A DNA stretch of 64,000 bases, from positions 3,546,501 through 3,610,500 of the forward strand of contig NZ_JACJUV010000001.1 in the NCBI RefSeq assembly GCF_014218805.1, in the 5' to 3' direction. The position numbers were made by a program, and so were the translations under genes. Shown here in pieces: positions 1 to 10,657 of this stretch (positions are counted from its first letter, which is position 1; every line of letters starts with the position of its first letter). The notes under the pieces are model-generated. The model was not told where the DNA came from and did no database searches. It worked only from the letters and a program-made list of their open reading frames with translations. This DNA comes from Teredinibacter franksiae. Lineage in GTDB: Bacteria > Pseudomonadota > Gammaproteobacteria > Pseudomonadales > Cellvibrionaceae.

Positions 1-439
1 GGGTTTGCTCTTCGCCAGTACGAGCCGGGGCCAGAAGGGCATCTAAAATGCGTTCCTCAGCGGCTTCCATGGCACGGTGTTGGCACTTGGTCATTTCCTG
101 TTCGCGGAAAAGTTTAATGGAGCGGTCTACTAAATCGCGAATAATGGATTCCACATCCCGCCCAACATAGCCGACTTCGGTAAATTTGGTCGCTTCAACT
201 TTAATGAACGGGGCGTTTGCGAGCTTAGCTAGGCGGCGAGCAATTTCTGTTTTACCGACGCCGGTGGGGCCAATCATTAAAATATTTTTGGGCGTAATTT
301 CGTTGCGTAATTCTTCGTTCAGCTGCATGCGCCGCCAACGGTTACGCAAAGCGATGGCAACAGCTTTTTTTGCTGCGCCTTGGCCAACAATATGTTTGTC
401 CAGCTCGTGGACGATTTCGCGGGGAGTCATTTGAGACAT
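1..439 (-). CDS. hslU: ATP-dependent protease ATPase subunit HslU (N-terminal part, cut by window edge)
   Basis: AAA+ unfoldase that feeds proteins into the HslV peptidase chamber in the cytoplasm. Only the first ~146 residues are present; the gene continues past position 1. The start ([10 protein letters not shown]) matches the family N-terminus. Visible are the Walker A motif GPTGVGKT around residues 60-67, the preceding RNRWRRMQL segment and the [13 protein letters not shown] pore-loop region that threads substrate. It lies 48 bases downstream of hslV on the same strand, the usual hslVU operon order. Identification rests on near-identity of these blocks to the family. Confidence 0.97.
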   Translation of the reverse strand, partial: MSQMTPREIVHELDKHIVGQGAAKKAVAIALRNRWRRMQLNEELRNEITPKNILMIGPTGVGKTEIARRLAKLANAPFIKVEATKFTEVGYVGRDVESIIRDLVDRSIKLFREQEMTKCQHRAMEAAEERILDALLAPARTGEEQT

Positions 440-487
440 GGAATAACCTTAATGCGTCTGAGTGGCACTGGAGTGGAGCTGAGCCAC

Positions 488-1027
488 TCAGTACTCCAAT
501 TGTTCGATGGTGAAATTGTGGTTGGTGTACACGCAAATATCGCCTGCAATGGCCAGGCCTTTTTCAACAATTTCAGCAGCAGAGAGTTCGGTGTTGCCAA
601 GTAGGGCTCGCGCTGCAGACTGGGCAAAGGCACCGCCGGAGCCAATAGCGATTAAATCCTCTTCTGGCTGGATAACGTCTCCGTTACCGGTAATGATCAG
701 TGAGGCGTCTTTGTCTGCGACGGCTAGCAGCGCTTCTAGCTTGCGCAGAGCGCGGTCGGTACGCCAGTCTTTTGCCAGCTCAACGGCGGCACGAACCAGC
801 TGGCCCCCGTGGCTTTCGAGTTTTGTTTCGAAGCGTTCAAATAGGGTAAAGGCGTCTGCAGTGCCGCCGGCAAATCCAGCCAGTACTTGGTCTTTGTAAA
901 GGCGTCGCACCTTGCGTGCGTTACCTTTCATTATGGTGTTGCCGAGGGAAACCTGACCGTCACCGCCGATAACAACCTGGTTGCCTCGACGTACGGAGAG
1001 GATAGTGGTTCCGCGATACTGTTCCAC
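488..1027 (-). CDS. hslV: ATP-dependent protease peptidase subunit HslV
   Basis: Proteasome-beta-like threonine peptidase that forms the double-hexamer core of HslUV. The 179-residue product starts at a GTG codon with AAGGA six bases upstream. The first residues are [14 protein letters not shown], so the catalytic Thr of the TT(I/V)xSVRR motif is Thr7 and a six-residue leader must be removed to expose it; the E. coli protein has only Met in front. Other family signatures are visible: the GDGQ turn, [29 protein letters not shown] and GSGG. Co-transcribed with hslU downstream. Confidence 0.97.
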   Translation of the reverse strand: MEQYRGTTILSVRRGNQVVIGGDGQVSLGNTIMKGNARKVRRLYKDQVLAGFAGGTADAFTLFERFETKLESHGGQLVRAAVELAKDWRTDRALRKLEALLAVADKDASLIITGNGDVIQPEEDLIAIGSGGAFAQSAARALLGNTELSAAEIVEKGLAIAGDICVYTNHNFTIEQLEY

Positions 1028-1096
1028 TGGAAGTCCTTAAATCAATTCGGTAAGAACCTGAGAGGTGGGGGCTAGTCGGGGTTTTTCAAGTTGCGA

Positions 1097-1642
1097 TTAT
1101 TCCGCTGTTCGTTTGAGAACCAGCGCTTCGTAACGGTTAGCGACCAGCGTTGCGCGGGCTGTTTCGCGCTGTGAGCGTGATAGGAACGGACCCACCAAAA
1201 CGCGGTGCCAGGTTTCGCCGTTGCGAATACGTGCTTTTTCGATTTGTGCCTCAAGATTGAGCAGGATTAGCTCAACTTTTAGCTGTTCGGCATCGTCGGC
1301 GTTTTTAAATGATGCGACCTGCAGAATGTATTCCTCTGCTGGGCTTTGCTCCGGAGATTTGCTGGAGCTGGGCTCTTCTTCCATGAAGTCTGGAATATTG
1401 ACCTTGGTTTCTTTAAGGATATCGTAAAAATCGAATCGAGGCTGGGTTGTCTCGGGCTCTTTGGTTTTTTTCTTTGGGGTTTGGCTGGTAGCTGTGGTGT
1501 CCCGTTTAGCTATTTTCTGTACGGGGTCCATTTCAGATAAGCGCATGAGGAACATGACAAATGCTCCGAGTATACAGCCGGTAAAAAGCCATACCCATGC
1601 GGGTACGCGCGGTTCGTTTTGCTTGGTGGTGCGCTTGGGCAT
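1097..1642 (-). CDS. SPOR-domain membrane protein (FtsN-like)
   Basis: Small bitopic inner-membrane protein of 181 residues. A short basic N-terminus (KRTTKQ) precedes one transmembrane helix at about residues 14-34 (VWLFTGCILGAFVMF), a charged low-complexity linker follows, and a C-terminal SPOR domain occupies about residues 103-178 (EYILQVASFKNADDAEQL ... VLVGPFLSRSQRETAR). SPOR domains bind denuded septal peptidoglycan glycan strands. Its position just before hslV matches the ftsN-like gene in many gammaproteobacteria, so a cell-division role is likely. True FtsN identity would need the essential periplasmic motif, which I cannot confirm. Confidence 0.85.
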   Translation of the reverse strand: MPKRTTKQNEPRVPAWVWLFTGCILGAFVMFLMRLSEMDPVQKIAKRDTTATSQTPKKKTKEPETTQPRFDFYDILKETKVNIPDFMEEEPSSSKSPEQSPAEEYILQVASFKNADDAEQLKVELILLNLEAQIEKARIRNGETWHRVLVGPFLSRSQRETARATLVANRYEALVLKRTAE

Positions 1643-1810
1643 GGTTTTAGAGTACAGCGTTTGTATTGTTGTGGTGTGTTAGTTGGCGCGTGAGAATGAG
1701 AGCGGCTCTCTGCGTGTTATATGTGGCTAGGTTTTCGGGTGCATTAAGGGGCAGCTTACTTCCCTAGCCATTGATAAATGCGTGAAGGACGTGCTGCAGC
1801 GGATAAAATA

Positions 1811-1838
1811 CTGGCGTAGAGGGTTAATTCTACGCCAG
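1811..1838 (-). terminator. Hairpin terminator after the lipoprotein gene
   Basis: Perfect 10-bp inverted repeat CTGGCGTAGA / TCTACGCCAG with an 8-base loop, 16 bases past the stop codon of the minus-strand lipoprotein gene. On the minus strand it is followed by TATTTTATCC, a modest T-rich tract. Confidence 0.65.
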
Positions 1839-1853
1839 CGGGTCGCGTTTTAG

Positions 1854-3668
1854 CTAGCGCAAACCGTTGTCGCAGCCTGAATCGCTTACCCAGTTATTTT
1901 TGGGTATCACGACACCTTGTAAGTCGTTATCCACAACAATATCGAATACATGCCAGCATTCACTTACGGTGCCTCCACGTGGGGAGAAAACAAAGCTATT
2001 TCCCTGCGCGTTGACCTCCACTCGGGCAGGTGAGTTGGCTATCGTTCCTGTACCGGCGTATAGTTTAACAAAAAATTCGTAGGTGCCAGGAAGCGGGAAG
2101 GCTTGCAGTGTGGTGACTTCGGGCCCGAAGCTGGTGACATCGTCCACATCTAAGAACATGGTGATACCGTTTACGGTGACTATCTTATTGTTGAAGAATA
2201 CATGAAAGCGCGCTGCACCTTCTGATTCGGGGCCAAACAGCTGCGAGTCCAAATCGACTGGATTAATACCCCAGGTGAGGGTAATAACGGTTGTTGAAAT
2301 ATCCAGTAGAATACATTCATTAAGGACAAGTACGCCCTCTGTTGTGGTTGCTTCAGCGGTTTGGCTGCGAGTGTTCATCAGTCCGTAAACTAGAATGTCT
2401 GACTCGGGCTTTGCCGGTATTAAAAAATTACCGTTTGCGTCGCTGGTGCCGTAAGTTAGGCCAATATAATCTTGCCCCTGTGTGATTATTTGCGCGCCTG
2501 CTACGAAGTTACCCTGTAAATCAATTAGGCAGCCACTGACAGTGGCTCCGGAGGGGTAGGGCTGTCCGACGCTGTATACATTCGACAAGCTGGAAACAGT
2601 TGATCGGTATAAGTAGGTGACACCCTCAAACACGAGGCGGCTTATTTGTGAGTCACCCCAAGTGCCGGTAGTTTCATCGAATGCATATAGAGTATTAATA
2701 ATAAGCTGGGTTTCCCCGTTGATTATCGATTCTTTTGCTCTTTGAGCAACTGGAACAGACACTACGGCGTTTACGCTGGGGGCCAGAGAAAGTGCATTGT
2801 CAGCGGAATCTTTTAATACAAAGGAGATTGCTCCGTGGGTTTCGAAGTGCCCACCAGCGCTAAGCTCGTAGTGCCCGGGCAGGCTTCTTGGTTCTGAACT
2901 GCCATCGAGCAGGGTGATTTCTGCTGTCACATCACCGGTTGGGGCTGCACCGCTGGCAGTAACAAGGCCATTTGCGGGAACGCTTAGAACGGTTACTCCA
3001 TTCAATACAAAATCCATAACGTCTGATGGCGATGCGGTTTTGGCTCTATCGATTCGGGATAAAAAGATGCTCTGTTCGAAAATGGGGCGCTGGGCGGTTA
3101 TCGTAACAATGGCTGAATAGGGCGCGTAGCCGTCTGCTCGAACGCTTAGCACCATTCTATCGCCTATTGTTACGTTTTCGAGGCTGTAGCTGCCGTCGCT
3201 ACCGGAGGTGATGTTGGCCAGTTCGCCGGCGGCATGGGTGACGCGAATGGTCGCTGCTGGAATGGCAGAGTCGGAGACAAAGTCTTTAATATACCCGCTT
3301 AGTGACGGGCCGCCACATTCGAGGTCGGCGGTTCTATTCACCGTAATTTCAGTTTGCGCCGACGGTGTAAAGAAGCAAGATTCTCCTTCAGGAACGGATA
3401 CTATGCGGGCTATTACTTCTTCGGCACTGGAAACGCCGGAGACAGTTTGGCTGCCATCGCCACTAAAGGTCAGGTTTAGCTCACCAATACTGAGAACGAC
3501 CGTACCACTGGTGCCGGTTACAGAAACGGTAATGTTTCGCTCCGTTGCCACGCCACCGTTACCACCGCCCGATATGTTCGGGTTGTCGGCTGGTGCGCCG
3601 CCGCAGGAGGCGAGCAGCAATGTGAGCAAAATCGTTATCGGCCTAACTATTGAACAGTGAGTAAACAT
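1854..3668 (-). CDS. Predicted lipoprotein with carboxypeptidase-regulatory-like domains
   Basis: Product of 604 residues with a lipoprotein signal peptide: hydrophobic residues 10-21 end in LLAS-Cys22, so the protein is probably lipid-anchored. AAGGGA lies seven bases before the ATG. Residues ~122-204 form a CarboxypepD_reg/SdrD-B-like beta-sandwich (LSGYIKDFVSDSAIPAATI ... GSDGSYSLENV ... VRADGYAP), and a second such domain lies at ~375-455. The C-terminal ~140 residues begin LTWGINPVDLDSQLFGP and resemble domains found in surface proteins that handle peptides or sugars, but I do not recognise a specific family. No catalytic motif is seen. It occupies the place where argS lies in related genomes, between priA and the SPOR gene. 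Confidence 0.8.
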   Translation of the reverse strand: MFTHCSIVRPITILLTLLLASCGGAPADNPNISGGGNGGVATERNITVSVTGTSGTVVLSIGELNLTFSGDGSQTVSGVSSAEEVIARIVSVPEGESCFFTPSAQTEITVNRTADLECGGPSLSGYIKDFVSDSAIPAATIRVTHAAGELANITSGSDGSYSLENVTIGDRMVLSVRADGYAPYSAIVTITAQRPIFEQSIFLSRIDRAKTASPSDVMDFVLNGVTVLSVPANGLVTASGAAPTGDVTAEITLLDGSSEPRSLPGHYELSAGGHFETHGAISFVLKDSADNALSLAPSVNAVVSVPVAQRAKESIINGETQLIINTLYAFDETTGTWGDSQISRLVFEGVTYLYRSTVSSLSNVYSVGQPYPSGATVSGCLIDLQGNFVAGAQIITQGQDYIGLTYGTSDANGNFLIPAKPESDILVYGLMNTRSQTAEATTTEGVLVLNECILLDISTTVITLTWGINPVDLDSQLFGPESEGAARFHVFFNNKIVTVNGITMFLDVDDVTSFGPEVTTLQAFPLPGTYEFFVKLYAGTGTIANSPARVEVNAQGNSFVFSPRGGTVSECWHVFDIVVDNDLQGVVIPKNNWVSDSGCDNGLR

Positions 3669-3852
3669 GTAGTGTTCCCTTATTTGACTGGGGGCTCTCA
3701 GTTAGATTTTGAATGATGACTATATAATATAACAGCAGATTTGCAATTTTTTGCATATTTATCACGAATTTAGCGTCGTTTCTTAGAGCAAAAAGGTAAG
3801 TTGGCCAATTTTTTTAGTTGTACCTCATTTTAGTCGTGTTTTTGCTGCCAGT

Positions 3853-6030
3853 TTATTCCACGCCATCGACATCCAATGACCAACGTGTACGTTTGGCTAT
3901 GGCGTGATCGGACAGTGTGGCTGTGACCTGACTCAATAGGCGATTTAACTGCTTCCTGTTGGTGCTGGTTAATTGCAGTTGATACCGATACCGGTCCTGT
4001 ACTTTTTCAACCAGTGCTGGGAATGGGCCCAGAGACGTGAAAGTGGGTGATGCGGGAAATGTTTGTTGGCATAGCCTTCGGGCCAGTTCTAGCAGTTCTA
4101 TGGCGTTTTCGGGGCGTTTGGACTCGGCTCTGAATATGGCCAGCTGGGTGTAGGGGGGAAGGTTGGCGTTTCTTCTTTCGCTAAGCAATTGCCGCGCAAA
4201 GGGGTGGTAGCCTTTTTGTAGTAATAGTTCGAGAATCGGGTGATCGGGGGTGTGGCTTTGAATAATGACCTTGCCCTTGCGTTCGCCCCTGCCTGCGCGC
4301 CCAGCAACCTGAACAATCAGCTGGCCGAGCTTTTCTATGCCTCTGAAGTCGGCGCTTTGTAGTCCTTGATCGCCATCCACGATGACCACTAGAGTAATAT
4401 TGGGTAGGTGGTGACCTTTGGCTAGCATCTGAGTGCCAACGGCGATACAGGGGGCACCATCGCGCAGCCGCTGAAGCGCTTCGGCAAATGCCCCTTTCTT
4501 GCTGGTGGAATCTCGGTCGATTCTGATTACGGGCCAGTGTTTAAACTGGTTTGCGAGTACTTCTTCTGTTTGTTCGGTGCCCAACCCTCTATGCATAAGC
4601 TCTGGGCTTCGACATTTGGGGCAGTGCTTGGGGACGGCTTTCTGACGGTCGCAGTGGTGGCAGCGAAGGTGACGTGGGTGCGCATGCAGGGTTAGCTTGG
4701 CGTCGCAACTTTGGCAGGCGGCTGTCCAGCCACAATGGTGGCATAGCAGCGCGGGCGCGTAACCTCGTCGGTTTACAAACACCATAACTTGCTCGCCGGC
4801 GTTCAGGGTGTGGCCTATTTGCTCCATTGTGGTTGGGCTAAGGCCTGCGATCAGTCGCTGGTTGCGTAGGTCTTGAACCTCCAAGCTGGGGAGTTGAGTG
4901 GCACCAACGCGCTGGGTCAATCGCAGGTGCTGGTAGCGCGCCTGCAAACCATTGTTCAGGGTTTCCAGTGAGGGGGTGGCGGAGCCGAGCAGAATCGGAA
5001 TGTTGTTCTGCTTTGCGCGATAGATGGATAAGTCTCTGGCGGAATAGCGGAAGCTGTCCTGTTGTTTAAAAGAGGCATCATGTTCTTCATCAATGATAAT
5101 AATGCCCAGCCTTTTCATTGGGCATAGGGACGCTAGGCGTGTGCCTATCACGATTTGGGCGCTGCCATCGCGGGCTGCACACCAGTTGCCTTCCCGTTCG
5201 GTTTCACTGGTATTGGAATGCAGCTCCACTACTTCTGCGTTAAACCTGTCCCGGAATCGGGACACTGTTTGCGGGGTAAGGCCGATCTCGGGAACTAATA
5301 TCAGTGCTTGCATGCCCGCCTGAATAACTCTGGCAACGGCCTGTAGATAGATTTCTGTTTTTCCGCTACCGGTTATGCCTTCGAGCAGATAGCAGCTGAA
5401 CTGGTGGTAGCGAATGACTTCAAGGGCCGCCGTTTGCTGCTCATTCAGTGTCAGTGGCGACGCCGATAAGAGTGTCGTAGGTGGTTGGCTAGGTAGAGCC
5501 GATTGGGCTTGCTCTATGAGGCCTTTTCCCTGCAGTGTTTTTACCGTGGCAGGGTTGATCTTCAGCCTTTTTAGGTCGCTCTTCGATAGCTGCTGATGGA
5601 CAAGTAGTGCCTGATGCAGTTTTTGTTGGTTGGGCGCGCGTTTAAGTGCGTTTTCTGGTAGCCCTTTGCCTTCTGTTGAGTGTTGCCAAAATATCGGCTT
5701 TTGTTCTGGCAGCCCTTCGCGCAGGCGTTTTGGTAGCGTTAGGTTCAGCACTTCGCCTAAAGGATAAACGTAGTAAATTGCCCCCCAATGGCAGAGGTTC
5801 ATTAATTCTTGCGGTATACAGGCCTGCTCATCGAGTACGGCCTTTACCGGTTTGAGTTTTTCTAAAGGGAAGTCTGAGTGTTGTTTTGTTCTTATACATA
5901 CACCTACCAGCTCCCTGTGATTGAACGAGACCCTAACGCGCGTGCCGGGTTGAACAACCTGCTCGGGAGCGAGGTAATCGAACTGGGCGTACAGGTGGAC
6001 CGGTAGAGCAACTTCGAGAATGTTGGGCAT
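3853..6030 (-). CDS. priA: Primosomal replication restart helicase PriA
   Basis: 3'-to-5' DNA helicase that recognises stalled forks and loads the primosome. At 725 residues it has the usual length. The N-terminal fork-binding domain starts MPNILEVALPVHLYAQFDYLAP. Walker A (GITGSGKTEIY) is near residue 220 and the DEEHD box near 313. Eight zinc-binding cysteines are arranged in pairs in ~428-475 (CHHCGWTAACQSC ... LRCHHCDRQ ... HCPKCRS). The helicase C-domain carries GTQMLAKGHHLPN and QVAGRAGRGER. It is transcribed alone, with a 391-base gap upstream. Confidence 0.97.
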   Translation of the reverse strand: MPNILEVALPVHLYAQFDYLAPEQVVQPGTRVRVSFNHRELVGVCIRTKQHSDFPLEKLKPVKAVLDEQACIPQELMNLCHWGAIYYVYPLGEVLNLTLPKRLREGLPEQKPIFWQHSTEGKGLPENALKRAPNQQKLHQALLVHQQLSKSDLKRLKINPATVKTLQGKGLIEQAQSALPSQPPTTLLSASPLTLNEQQTAALEVIRYHQFSCYLLEGITGSGKTEIYLQAVARVIQAGMQALILVPEIGLTPQTVSRFRDRFNAEVVELHSNTSETEREGNWCAARDGSAQIVIGTRLASLCPMKRLGIIIIDEEHDASFKQQDSFRYSARDLSIYRAKQNNIPILLGSATPSLETLNNGLQARYQHLRLTQRVGATQLPSLEVQDLRNQRLIAGLSPTTMEQIGHTLNAGEQVMVFVNRRGYAPALLCHHCGWTAACQSCDAKLTLHAHPRHLRCHHCDRQKAVPKHCPKCRSPELMHRGLGTEQTEEVLANQFKHWPVIRIDRDSTSKKGAFAEALQRLRDGAPCIAVGTQMLAKGHHLPNITLVVIVDGDQGLQSADFRGIEKLGQLIVQVAGRAGRGERKGKVIIQSHTPDHPILELLLQKGYHPFARQLLSERRNANLPPYTQLAIFRAESKRPENAIELLELARRLCQQTFPASPTFTSLGPFPALVEKVQDRYRYQLQLTSTNRKQLNRLLSQVTATLSDHAIAKRTRWSLDVDGVE

Positions 6031-6421
6031 TTACAGGGTGTGCTGTTCAAAATGGTGGCAGGGGTGGCGTTTTGAGGCCGAATTATAAGTGCGACGGTAG
6101 TTTAAATCATGCCCTTGAGGAATTCAGTAGTGCAGTGTACACGAGTGGCACGGCGGTGTGATTTAGGTTCGGGGCCTGGAGCACACTCAACAATAGATAC
6201 CCGCGTTCGCAGGTATAGTCGAGTTTTGGGTCTCAATTGAGCATTATGTAATACCGGTACCAGACGAGGATAGTGTTAGTACGAGTGGTTAAAGTTATTC
6301 CGGGTTGCTTGGGAAGGGGGCGCAAATAAATAACCCCGCGGATAAGCGGGGTTATTTTGTGCTGCGTTTTCAAGGCTATAGGGCCTCAAGCAGCGAGGTG
6401 CTAATGGGAGTAAGTCGTTAC
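6031..6421. other. Intergenic region between priA and rpmE
   Basis: 391 bases without a supportable gene. It contains the rpmE terminator at 6329-6358. The remainder should hold the minus-strand priA promoter, but no clear -35/-10 pair stands out. No tRNA cloverleaf or riboswitch core was recognised. Confidence 0.5.
6329..6358 (-). terminator. Rho-independent terminator of rpmE
   Basis: Perfect 11-bp stem AATAACCCCGC / GCGGGGTTATT with a 6-base loop, about 65 bases past the rpmE stop. The A/T-rich flanks would give U-rich tails on both strands, so it may act bidirectionally. Confidence 0.85.
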
Positions 6422-6634
6422 TCAGCTACCAGCACGACGCGTAAAGCGCTTGTTGAATCGGTCTATTCGGCCGCCGCTATCTAGGGTCTTCTGCTTGCCG
6501 GTGTAGAACGGGTGGCACTCGGAGCACACATCGAGGTGGATGTCTTTTGCCAGAGTCGAGCGAGTTTTGATGGTGTTACCACAGCTACAGCTAGCTGTAA
6601 TATCTTCATATTTGGGTTGAATAGCTTCTTGCAT
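6422..6634 (-). CDS. rpmE: 50S ribosomal protein L31, zinc-binding form
   Basis: Large-subunit ribosomal protein of 70 residues. The start was placed at [20 protein letters not shown] because GGAGG lies five bases before this ATG and the length matches L31; an in-frame ATG 57 bases further upstream is not needed. It is the zinc-containing (C+) paralogue: Cys16, Cys18, Cys37 and Cys40 are all present. C+ L31 is replaced by a C- form under zinc limitation in many bacteria. The tail RVDRFNKRF-like block ([12 protein letters not shown]) is typical. Confidence 0.97.
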   Translation of the reverse strand: MQEAIQPKYEDITASCSCGNTIKTRSTLAKDIHLDVCSECHPFYTGKQKTLDSGGRIDRFNKRFTRRAGS

Positions 6635-6791
6635 GTTAGCCTCCGGCCTATTGGCCTTCTGTGTACCGCCACTTGATCTTGTGCCAGGCACGGTACCGCA
6701 TTATGAGAGTCGAACTGGCTGGAATTTGGGCCGCCAATTACGGATCGCGCATACTACCAGAAACGTTGGCCAGCGCAAGTGTTGCGGTTCC

Positions 6792-9434
6792 CTAGAATAT
6801 ATCTTCGGTTATGCGCTCTTCGTTTTCATAAGGTGAATTTATAGTGGAGCTGTTGGCGGTCTCCTGGGGAGCGTTTTCACTCCTAAAGTATTCGAAAACG
6901 GCATCGGGGTCGCCGGGCTTGGCTCGTTCGCCGGTTTCGGGGTCTATTCGTACGGTTACAATTCCTGGGGGCTGGACTCTGCGGGTTTCTGGCCGGCCTT
7001 TTAGTGCTGTTTCCATAAATTCAATCCAAATCGGCAGAGCCGCGCGGCCACCGTATTCAGATCTACCCAGGGGGGTGTTCTGATCGAAGCCAACCCACGT
7101 GGTTGCTACCACGTCGCCGTTGTAGCCTGAGAACCAGGCGTCTACCTGGTCGTTGGTGGTGCCGGTTTTACCGGCTATGTCGGATCGGCCCAAGGATTTG
7201 GCGCGAGTACCTGTGCCGCGACGTATGACATCTTTGAGCATGGAATCAATGAGATAGGACACTCGATCGTCCAGTACTTTTTCGGCGCGCGGGTAGTCTT
7301 GTGGTTCCAGTATACCGAGTAGGCTTTTTATACTGAACGGCAGTTCGAAAGGGTCGCCTTGTAGGTCGTAGCTTCCGGCGTCAGCAAGGCTGTCGAGGGT
7401 TTGGTGGGGCTCCTCTAAGCTTTGCGTGCCGTCAGCGGATGCGCCAAGGGCGGGTGTATTTGTCGTCGGTGGCTGCTCACAGGGATCGCAAACCGTTGCT
7501 GGCAGTGACTCATATACGCGTTTGCCATCGTTGTCGAGAATACGTTCAATGAGATAGGGTTGAACTTGATAGCCGCCGTTGGCGAGAACCGCGTACCCCG
7601 TTGCAACGCTAACGGGGGTTAGGCCGTGGCTGCCTAGCGCTAGGGTGAGGTCGTGCGATAGCTCTTTCTCGTTAAAACCGTATCGACTCATACCGCGAAT
7701 GGTATTACCGATACCGACTTCGCGGAGGACACGGATGGACACAAGGTTTCGTGAGCGGTACAAGGCCTCCCGCAGGCGCATGGGCCCAAGAAACTTGCCA
7801 TCGGAGTTTTTCGGGCGCCAGGTGTCTTCAAGGGTTTCGTCGAAAAAATCTATGGGGGCATCGTTAATAATGCTCGCGGGCGTCATGCCGTTTTCAAGGG
7901 CGGCGGTGTAAACAAATGGCTTGAAATTTGAGCCGGGCTGGCGTTCTGCCTGAGTGGCTCGGTTGAAGTGGCTCTGGCGGAAATCGAACCCGCCAACGAG
8001 GGAGAGAATGGCCCCATTTTGTGGCTTCAGGGCTACCAGTGCCGCTTGCGCCGTGGGCACTTGGCTTAAGGCGTAAGTATCTTTTTCCTCGTCGTAAGCC
8101 AGCCTGATTACGTCGCCAACACTAACGATGTTCGATGCGGTTTTAGGCGCTGCGCCCACCACATTTTCGTTAATATGGGGTTTTGCTGTTGAGAGTCCTT
8201 GCTCCCAGGTTATTTCAACGGTTTGGCCGGATGCAAGCAGGGCAATAAAAGATTGTTCACGAATTAGCGCTACAGCAGCGGGCAGCAGGTTGCCGTATAT
8301 GGGGATGGCGCTTAGTGAACTCTGCCATGCTTCGGCTAGGGGTTGGAAGTTGATGTCGGTTGCTGTCGCGGACTCTTCGTCATTGGTGTCGGTTTGGGCG
8401 GGCGTGGCCTGTGGGCCGCTATCTTTATCTCCCGGCATTTCCGCTAGCAGCGTTAAAGTTTGTTCTGGGCCACGAAAGCCATGACGTGCATCGTAGGTAC
8501 GCAAGCCGTTAACAACGGCGTGGTGCGCGCTATTTTGCATTTCACTGTCAATGGTGGTGTATACCCTATAGCCCTCGGTGTATGCCTCCAGACCAAATAA
8601 TTCAATTGCCTTGGAACGTGCCATTTCAGAGATGTAGGGTGCTTGCACGTCAACGTTGCTACCGTGGTATTGCGCGGTAACGGGTTCGATAATGGCTAGG
8701 TCGTGGGCGGATTGATCTATTTTTTCTAGGGAAAGCATGCGGCCGAGAATCCAGTTGCGTCGCTGGAGTGCCCGGGAAGGGTTGGCAATAGGGTTCATTG
8801 TTGAAGGGCCCTTGGGGAGGCCCGCCAGCATGGCAAATTGAGCTAGACTTAACTGATTTAATGGTTTGCCGTAATACACCTGACTTGCCGCGTGAATACC
8901 GTATGCACGATTCCCCAAAAAAATGATATTAACGTACAGCTCTAGAATTTCTTCTTTGCTGAGTTCCTGCTCTATGCGGAGTGCAAGCAGGATTTCGTTG
9001 AATTTTCGAGCGAAGGTTTTTCGGCGAGAAAGGTAATAGTTGCGGGCGACTTGCATGGTGATCGTGCTACCCCCGGAGGCCCTGCGGCCGGTGAGTATCA
9101 GCTGTGTTGCTGCTCTCGCTAGGCCTTTAATTGAAACACCGTGGTGCTCAAAAAAGTCGTCGTCTTCAGCGGCTAGTAAGGCATCGATATAGGTTGTAGG
9201 TATGTTCTCGAACCTAATTGGGGTGCGTCGTTTTTCGCCAAACTCGGCCATCAGCTTGCCATCAGCGGAATATACCCTGAGCGGGGTTTGCAGTTTTACC
9301 TCTCGAAGGCTACCGACGGACGGAAGTTGGGGGCTGAGATACAGGTACATACCGGCCAGCAGGCATAGTGCGCTGCCGGTGCCTGCGAGTATAAGCCAAA
9401 GAGTGGCAACGATAATCGGTTTTTTAGAGGTCAT
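6792..9434 (-). CDS. ponA: Penicillin-binding protein 1A (bifunctional transglycosylase/transpeptidase)
   Basis: Class A PBP that polymerises and cross-links peptidoglycan; 880 residues. It has an N-terminal membrane anchor at ~8-30. The GT51 glycosyltransferase domain shows AAEDDDFFEHHG (catalytic Glu) and GGSTITMQVARN. The transpeptidase domain shows QPGSNFKPF (SxxK nucleophile), SRN (SxN) and GKTGTTND (KTG). The inserted region between GT and TP is typical of PBP1a of this group. It is divergent from pilMNOPQ, the arrangement found in Pseudomonas (ponA/pilM), so the 154-base spacer must carry both promoters. Confidence 0.97.
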   Translation of the reverse strand: MTSKKPIIVATLWLILAGTGSALCLLAGMYLYLSPQLPSVGSLREVKLQTPLRVYSADGKLMAEFGEKRRTPIRFENIPTTYIDALLAAEDDDFFEHHGVSIKGLARAATQLILTGRRASGGSTITMQVARNYYLSRRKTFARKFNEILLALRIEQELSKEEILELYVNIIFLGNRAYGIHAASQVYYGKPLNQLSLAQFAMLAGLPKGPSTMNPIANPSRALQRRNWILGRMLSLEKIDQSAHDLAIIEPVTAQYHGSNVDVQAPYISEMARSKAIELFGLEAYTEGYRVYTTIDSEMQNSAHHAVVNGLRTYDARHGFRGPEQTLTLLAEMPGDKDSGPQATPAQTDTNDEESATATDINFQPLAEAWQSSLSAIPIYGNLLPAAVALIREQSFIALLASGQTVEITWEQGLSTAKPHINENVVGAAPKTASNIVSVGDVIRLAYDEEKDTYALSQVPTAQAALVALKPQNGAILSLVGGFDFRQSHFNRATQAERQPGSNFKPFVYTAALENGMTPASIINDAPIDFFDETLEDTWRPKNSDGKFLGPMRLREALYRSRNLVSIRVLREVGIGNTIRGMSRYGFNEKELSHDLTLALGSHGLTPVSVATGYAVLANGGYQVQPYLIERILDNDGKRVYESLPATVCDPCEQPPTTNTPALGASADGTQSLEEPHQTLDSLADAGSYDLQGDPFELPFSIKSLLGILEPQDYPRAEKVLDDRVSYLIDSMLKDVIRRGTGTRAKSLGRSDIAGKTGTTNDQVDAWFSGYNGDVVATTWVGFDQNTPLGRSEYGGRAALPIWIEFMETALKGRPETRRVQPPGIVTVRIDPETGERAKPGDPDAVFEYFRSENAPQETANSSTINSPYENEERITEDIF

Positions 9435-9483
9435 TTAGCTATTGTAAAACTGAATAAGGGGTAGGTTGGTGACATGTTTTGCC

Positions 9484-9510
9484 ATTATAAGACCTTTTTC
9501 ACACTTTACA
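9484..9510 (-). promoter_or_regulatory. Candidate ponA promoter
   Basis: On the minus strand TGTAAA is followed after 15 bases by a consensus TATAAT, ending ~50 bases before the ponA ATG. The -10 is perfect; the spacer is two bases short of ideal. Confidence 0.35.
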
Positions 9511-9524
9511 TACGCGGTCTCTAG

Positions 9525-9552
9525 TTGCAGCTTATACTTAAAGTGCTATAAC
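9525..9552 (+). promoter_or_regulatory. Candidate pilM operon promoter
   Basis: TTGCAG, a 16-base spacer and TATAAC, 36 bases before the pilM ATG, in the divergent ponA/pilM spacer. A reasonable sigma-70 match by eye only. Confidence 0.4.
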
Positions 9553-9567
9553 ATAAACATAACCTAA

Positions 9568-10656
<1,089 letters not shown>

Positions 10657-10657
10657 C

